Origin: Eggerthellaceae bacterium
GTDB taxonomy: Bacteria; Actinomycetota; Coriobacteriia; Coriobacteriales; Eggerthellaceae
DNA length: 8,503 nucleotides
Direction of reading: 5' to 3'
Assembly: GCA_900754955.1 (NCBI GenBank)
Contig: CAAEEV010000092.1
Location: 1 to 8,503 of the forward strand
Shown here: piece by piece, positions 5,942 through 8,503 of the stretch
Numbering within the stretch: the stretch's first letter is position 1
Layout of the letters: every line of letters begins with the position of its first letter
Notes under the pieces: generated by a model
Seen by the model: only the letters and a program-made list of their open reading frames with translations
What the model was told of the DNA's origin: nothing
Database searches by the model: none
Position numbers and translations under genes: made by a program

Positions 5942-6799
5942 ATGGCCGACAGGGAAGAACGCAAGAACCAAGCAGCCCAGCACAACGCCCTCATGAAGGG
6001 CGCGTTCGCAAGCGAGACGGCGGCAACCGTTGAAGCGACCGTCATCTACGAGGAAGGCGAGGGCCGCACGCTCGACCTCCCCGAAGCGCCGTTCGACGCC
6101 ACCGAGACCATCGTCACCACCGCCTTCGCACCCGAGGCGCTCTACTGCTTCGGCACGGGCAAGACCGCCGTGGTCGACCCTGCTGCGTTCACGCGCCCAG
6201 GCGGCGCCTACCTCGACGGCGCCTTCGGCCCCGAGCAGATCCTCTGCTCGCAGAGCAACCTCTTCGAAGTGCTCTGCGGCATCAAGGGCACGTTCCACGA
6301 CGCCAACCGAGACTACCGCCGCGGCCAGCTGTTCACCGACCGCGCCGCCTATCTGCCCGACGTGGCGTTCTCGCGCGGCGGAACCGTGCGCAAAGCGAAC
6401 GTCATCGCCATCGCCGAACCGCTGCGCGCCCGCGCGCTCGAGAACCACCGCTCTGAACGCGAATGCGACAACGCGCTCGCCCAGCGCATCACCGCGCTGC
6501 TTTCCATCGCTGCGGCCAACGAGTGCGAGACGCTCGTCGTCGGCGCCTTCGGCTGCGGTCGTCTCGGCTACCCCGCCGATCAGGTGATCAGCCTGTTCAG
6601 GGAATGGATCGACGCGCACCCCGGCGCCATCGCCCGCATCGTGTTCGCCGTGCCGCGTGCACACGTCGACGCCTTCGACGCCGCGTTCGGCAAACCGAAG
6701 GAGGAGGAACCCGCCCCCGCCGTGCAAACGGCCGAGGACGAGGAAGACGCCGAAGACTGGCGCACCGTCGACCTCCCCGAGGGCATCACGCTGCGTTAA
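5942..6799 (+). CDS. TIGR02452-type macrodomain / PARG-like protein with altered catalytic signature
   Basis: A 285-aa protein. The start at 5942 is preceded by GAGGAGG (5931-5937); an ATG at 5906 lacks such a site. The fold assignment rests on a Pro-Gly-Gly loop (86-88, RPGGAYLDGAFGPEQ), a Leu-Cys-Ser-Gln-Ser-Asn-Leu stretch after it (101-107), and a late macrodomain loop GAFGCGRLGYP. These resemble the TIGR02452 / bacterial-type poly(ADP-ribose) glycohydrolase family, whose signature is GGG-x(6-8)-QEE. Here it reads GGA-x7-PEQ (87-99), so the usual catalytic Glu may be a Gln. Family members bind ADP-ribose and remove it from proteins; this one may bind without cleaving or act differently. 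The C-terminal tail is Glu/Asp-rich (KEEE, EDEEDAEDW). A short motif RT(L/V)DLPE occurs at 42-48 and again at 274-280. Same strand as the hydratase-like gene, 72 bp downstream, probably partly co-transcribed. Confidence 0.7.
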   Translation: MADREERKNQAAQHNALMKGAFASETAATVEATVIYEEGEGRTLDLPEAPFDATETIVTTAFAPEALYCFGTGKTAVVDPAAFTRPGGAYLDGAFGPEQILCSQSNLFEVLCGIKGTFHDANRDYRRGQLFTDRAAYLPDVAFSRGGTVRKANVIAIAEPLRARALENHRSERECDNALAQRITALLSIAAANECETLVVGAFGCGRLGYPADQVISLFREWIDAHPGAIARIVFAVPRAHVDAFDAAFGKPKEEEPAPAVQTAEDEEDAEDWRTVDLPEGITLR

Positions 6800-7039
6800 G
6801 CGCATCGCTGCGCTCGATGCTCGGCGCCGACTGCCACACGCAGCTGTCACACGCGGCCGCTGGATCGCGCCATCCGTCGCGACCCGACGGCCGGAACAGG
6901 TTGCCGCAGATTTCTGCAGTTTTTTCACCGAAGTATGTGCAGCGGCGAGACAACCGCACGCGCTGACCGGCAGCGCGACGTGCACACGTTTCCCAACGCT
7001 CGAGAAACGCCTGGTCAGATGCATTCCCATCTGAAACAA

Positions 7040-7082
7040 GAAGTATCCCGACTCCCCCGCCAATGGGAAGTCGGGATACTTC
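7040..7082. terminator. Bidirectional terminator between convergent genes
   Basis: A perfect 14-bp stem, GAAGTATCCCGACT (7040-7053) with its complement at 7069-7082, around a 15-nt loop. On the plus strand T-runs follow (ATTTT, then CATTTTTT); on the minus strand CTTGTTTC follows. It lies 240 bp beyond the macrodomain stop and 122 bp beyond the asd stop in the opposite sense, so it can end both transcripts. Confidence 0.75.
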
Positions 7083-7124
7083 GGTGATTTTCGCGCATTT
7101 TTTCGAAATAACCCGTACGCGTAC

Positions 7125-7185
7125 CGAGCGCCTCCAGCAAACCCACGCCCGCGTGTCGAGCGCCTCCGGCAAACCCACGCCCGCG
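7125..7185. repeat. Two 29-bp direct repeats, 32-bp period
   Basis: Copies at 7125-7153 and 7157-7185 are identical except for one base (A versus G in CCTCCAGC/CCTCCGGC), separated by 3 bp. A third copy is not present; the sequence diverges after 7186. It lies just past the asd stop. Probably a recent tandem duplication; not a CRISPR, as the spacer is only 3 bp. Confidence 0.9.
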
Positions 7186-7204
7186 CGGCGTGCGCCGCTC
7201 CGCT

Positions 7205-8254
7205 CTACGGCAGCAGCAGCTGTGCGATCTGCACGGCGTTGAGAGCCGCGCCCTTGCGAATCTGATCGGCCACGTTCCAGAACGCGAGGCCGTGCTCCAC
7301 CGTGGGGTCCTTGCGCAGACGACCCACGTAGGAGCCATCGGTGCCCGCAAGCAGGCCCGGCATGGGGTACACGTTGTTCGCGGGATCGTCCATCATCGTG
7401 ATGCCCGGCGCCGCCTCGAGCGCCGCACGCGCAGCCTCGACCGTCACCTCGTTCTCGAACTCCACGTTGATCGACTCACCGTGGCAGCGCAGCACCGGCA
7501 CGCGCACGCAGGTGGCGGCCACCTGGATGTCGGGGTCGCCCATGATCTTCTTCGTCTCGACGACCATCTTCCACTCCTCTTTGGTGGAACCGTCGTCGAG
7601 GAACTTGTCGATATGCGGAATGCAGTTGAACGCGATGCGATGCTGGAACGCCTTCACCTCGAGCTCGTCCTCGGGCGTGCCGTCCAAAAACGCGCGCGTT
7701 TGATCGTAGAGCTCGGCCATGGCCGGCGCGCCGGCACCCGACGCCGCCTGGTAGGTGGACACCACGACGCGCTTGATGCGCGCCAGGTCGTAGAGCGGCT
7801 TGAGCGCCACGACCATCTGAATCGTGGAGCAGTTGGGGTTCGCGATCACGCCCGAGTGCCATGCAACGTCCTGCGGGTTCACCTCGGGAACCACGAGCGG
7901 CACGTCCTCGTCCATGCGGAAGGCGCTCGAGTTGTCGATCATCACGGCGCCGGCGTCGACCACCGCCTGGCGCATCTCCTTGGACACCGACGCGCCTGCG
8001 GAGAAGAGCGCGATGTCAACGCCCGCGAAGCTCTCGGGCGTCATCTCCTGCACGACGAGCTCGCCAGCAGGCACGTCGCCGCAGCCGTCGAAGGGAACCT
8101 TCTTGCCCGCGCTGCGCGCACTCGCCAGCGCACGCACCTCGCTTGCGGGAAAGTCGAGATCGTGGAGCACCCTGAGGAACTCCTGACCCACCGCGCCCGT
8201 GGCGCCCGCAACCGCTACCACCGGCCGCGCCGGCATCTCCTTCGTCCAAGCCAT
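7205..8254 (-). CDS. asd: Aspartate-semialdehyde dehydrogenase
   Basis: A 349-aa enzyme of full length. It reduces aspartyl-4-phosphate to aspartate-4-semialdehyde with NADPH, the branch step to lysine/diaminopimelate, threonine and methionine. Visible features are the N-terminal nucleotide loop GATGAVG (17-23), the SSAFRMD motif, the catalytic Cys142 in NPNCSTIQ, the substrate-contact region TYQAASGAG, and the base His258 in RCHGESINVEF. It ends in NAVQIAQLLLP as in many homologues. The start at 8254 is supported by GAGAGGAGA (8262-8270); a Met at residue 7 has no properly spaced site. It is convergent with the macrodomain gene, and its 5' region (8255-8503) contains several hairpins that might lie in a leader RNA. 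I did not find the usual lysine-riboswitch or T-box landmarks. Identification is firm. Confidence 0.97.
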   Translation of the reverse strand: MAWTKEMPARPVVAVAGATGAVGQEFLRVLHDLDFPASEVRALASARSAGKKVPFDGCGDVPAGELVVQEMTPESFAGVDIALFSAGASVSKEMRQAVVDAGAVMIDNSSAFRMDEDVPLVVPEVNPQDVAWHSGVIANPNCSTIQMVVALKPLYDLARIKRVVVSTYQAASGAGAPAMAELYDQTRAFLDGTPEDELEVKAFQHRIAFNCIPHIDKFLDDGSTKEEWKMVVETKKIMGDPDIQVAATCVRVPVLRCHGESINVEFENEVTVEAARAALEAAPGITMMDDPANNVYPMPGLLAGTDGSYVGRLRKDPTVEHGLAFWNVADQIRKGAALNAVQIAQLLLP

Positions 8255-8277
8255 GGTCTTATCTCCTCTCCCGATGC

Positions 8278-8298
8278 ACTGCCCCCGAAACGGGCAGT
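8278..8298 (-). other. Leader hairpin just upstream of the asd ribosome site
   Basis: ACTGCCC (8278-8284) pairs with GGGCAGT (8292-8298) around a 7-nt loop, ending 7 bp before the GAGAGGAGA site of asd. In the asd mRNA it could affect translation or mark the end of an upstream transcript. No U-run follows, so a terminator is unlikely. Confidence 0.45.
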
Positions 8299-8342
8299 CA
8301 CAACACGAAACAAAACGAAACAGGTCGAGCCTAAGTCAGCAA

Positions 8343-8359
8343 GGGCGCCTGGGGTGCCC
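8343..8359. other. Short GC hairpin in the asd upstream region
   Basis: GGGCGCC pairs with GGTGCCC (one wobble or mismatch) around a 3-nt loop TGG. Part of a run of structures between 8278 and 8492. Role unknown. Confidence 0.35.
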
Positions 8360-8420
8360 CGTATTCGTGGGATCGTGAAGGCGAAACGTACATTGTGAAC
8401 CGACGTTAGCGAGCGCGGTT

Positions 8421-8492
8421 CTGGCGAGTGCAGATGGCGTGAAAGCCCGACGAAGCGGCCTTGAGGGCCGCGAGGAGGGCTTGGAGCGCCAG
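8421..8492. repeat. Three-tier nested inverted repeat
   Basis: Three concentric 6-bp arms: CTGGCG (8421-8426) with CGCCAG (8487-8492); AAGCCC (8443-8448) with GGGCTT (8477-8482); GCGGCC (8455-8460) with GGCCGC (8466-8471) around TTGAG. The nesting suggests a structured RNA or a small dispersed intergenic element (REP or MITE-like) rather than coding DNA. I see no gene in 8255-8503 on either strand. Confidence 0.45.
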
Positions 8493-8503
8493 CTGTGCCG
8501 CCA

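Larger units (their letters stand above)
6800..7204. other. Convergent intergenic region, 405 bp, no gene
   Basis: Lies between the stop of the macrodomain gene and the stop of asd. No reading frame here looks like a real protein on either strand. It contains a hairpin at 6960-6976 (GCGCTG/CAGCGC), T-runs near 6920 and 7100, an 11-bp inverted pair TCACCGAAGTA (6925-6935) and its complement (7077-7087), the terminator at 7040-7082 and the direct repeats at 7125-7185. Its A+T content around 6900-7110 is higher than that of the flanking genes. Confidence 0.7.

Noticed and set aside
6906..6925. GCAG-ATTT-CTGC followed by a T-run, as a terminator of the macrodomain gene
   Set aside because: Only a 4-5-bp stem with a tiny loop; too weak compared with the 14-bp stem at 7040-7082.
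5297..7063. 588-codon open frame on the minus strand opposite the hydratase-like and macrodomain genes
   Set aside because: Covers two real genes in antisense, has biased composition and no recognisable domain.
7125..7185. Minimal CRISPR array
   Set aside because: Repeat length would fit but the spacing is 3 bp, there are only two copies and no cas genes.
7190..8398. 402-codon open frame on the plus strand opposite asd
   Set aside because: Antisense shadow; His/Arg/Leu-rich with no motif, while asd is unequivocal.
8255..8503. Lysine riboswitch or T-box before asd
   Set aside because: I could not find the conserved landmarks of either class; structures seen are simple stems.
8299..8503. Minus-strand frame open across most of the region upstream of asd
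   Set aside because: No start with a ribosome site, composition unlike a protein, and it is not in frame with asd.

Overview
The window is GC-rich (strong G/C preference at third codon positions), with good Shine-Dalgarno sites and two large bis-molybdopterin (Mo/W) enzymes. One is close to acetylene hydratase; the other is a more distant member of the same branch. This mix, plus the PQ-loop-like and TIGR02452-like proteins, suggests a strictly anaerobic actinobacterium of the Eggerthellaceae (Coriobacteriia: Eggerthella, Gordonibacter and relatives). That assignment is an inference from protein style, not from a marker gene.

Layout. Positions 1-150 (minus) hold the first 50 codons of a small membrane protein of PQ-loop/SemiSWEET character, cut by the window edge. 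Positions 151-342 are non-coding and contain three hairpins in a row. Positions 343-3033 (minus) encode an 896-aa cytoplasmic molybdopterin oxidoreductase. Its upstream region (3034-3299) carries an array of GTTGAGA-like boxes spaced 10-11 bp apart, then a strong hairpin terminator. Positions 3300-3458 (minus) encode a 52-aa rubredoxin with an unusual C-x-C first metal knuckle. A 233-bp divergent intergenic region follows. Positions 3692-5869 (plus) encode a 725-aa acetylene hydratase-like enzyme. Positions 5942-6799 (plus) encode a macrodomain / poly(ADP-ribose) glycohydrolase-like protein of the TIGR02452 type with an altered catalytic signature. The convergent gap 6800-7204 holds a perfect 14-bp terminator stem and two 29-bp direct repeats. 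Positions 7205-8254 (minus) encode aspartate-semialdehyde dehydrogenase (asd). Its 249-bp upstream region (8255-8503) has no convincing gene but contains three hairpin structures, one of them three-tiered.

How the genes may work together. The central block is two acetylene-hydratase-branch molybdo/tungsto-enzymes, read in opposite directions and separated by a rubredoxin. Neither has a signal peptide or an adjacent iron-sulfur or membrane-anchor subunit, so both probably act in the cytoplasm. The rubredoxin is the only electron carrier visible and could serve either one. The 725-aa enzyme keeps every residue I recall as essential for acetylene hydratase: four [4Fe-4S] cysteines, the catalytic Asp, the Lys after the fourth Cys, the metal-ligand Cys, and the pocket Trp and Arg residues. 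Two residues of the hydrophobic substrate pocket differ. This is the most interesting object in the window: a candidate non-redox hydratase, or a relative with a changed substrate, in a probably host-associated anaerobe. asd (lysine/threonine/methionine and diaminopimelate biosynthesis) is a housekeeping neighbour with no evident link.
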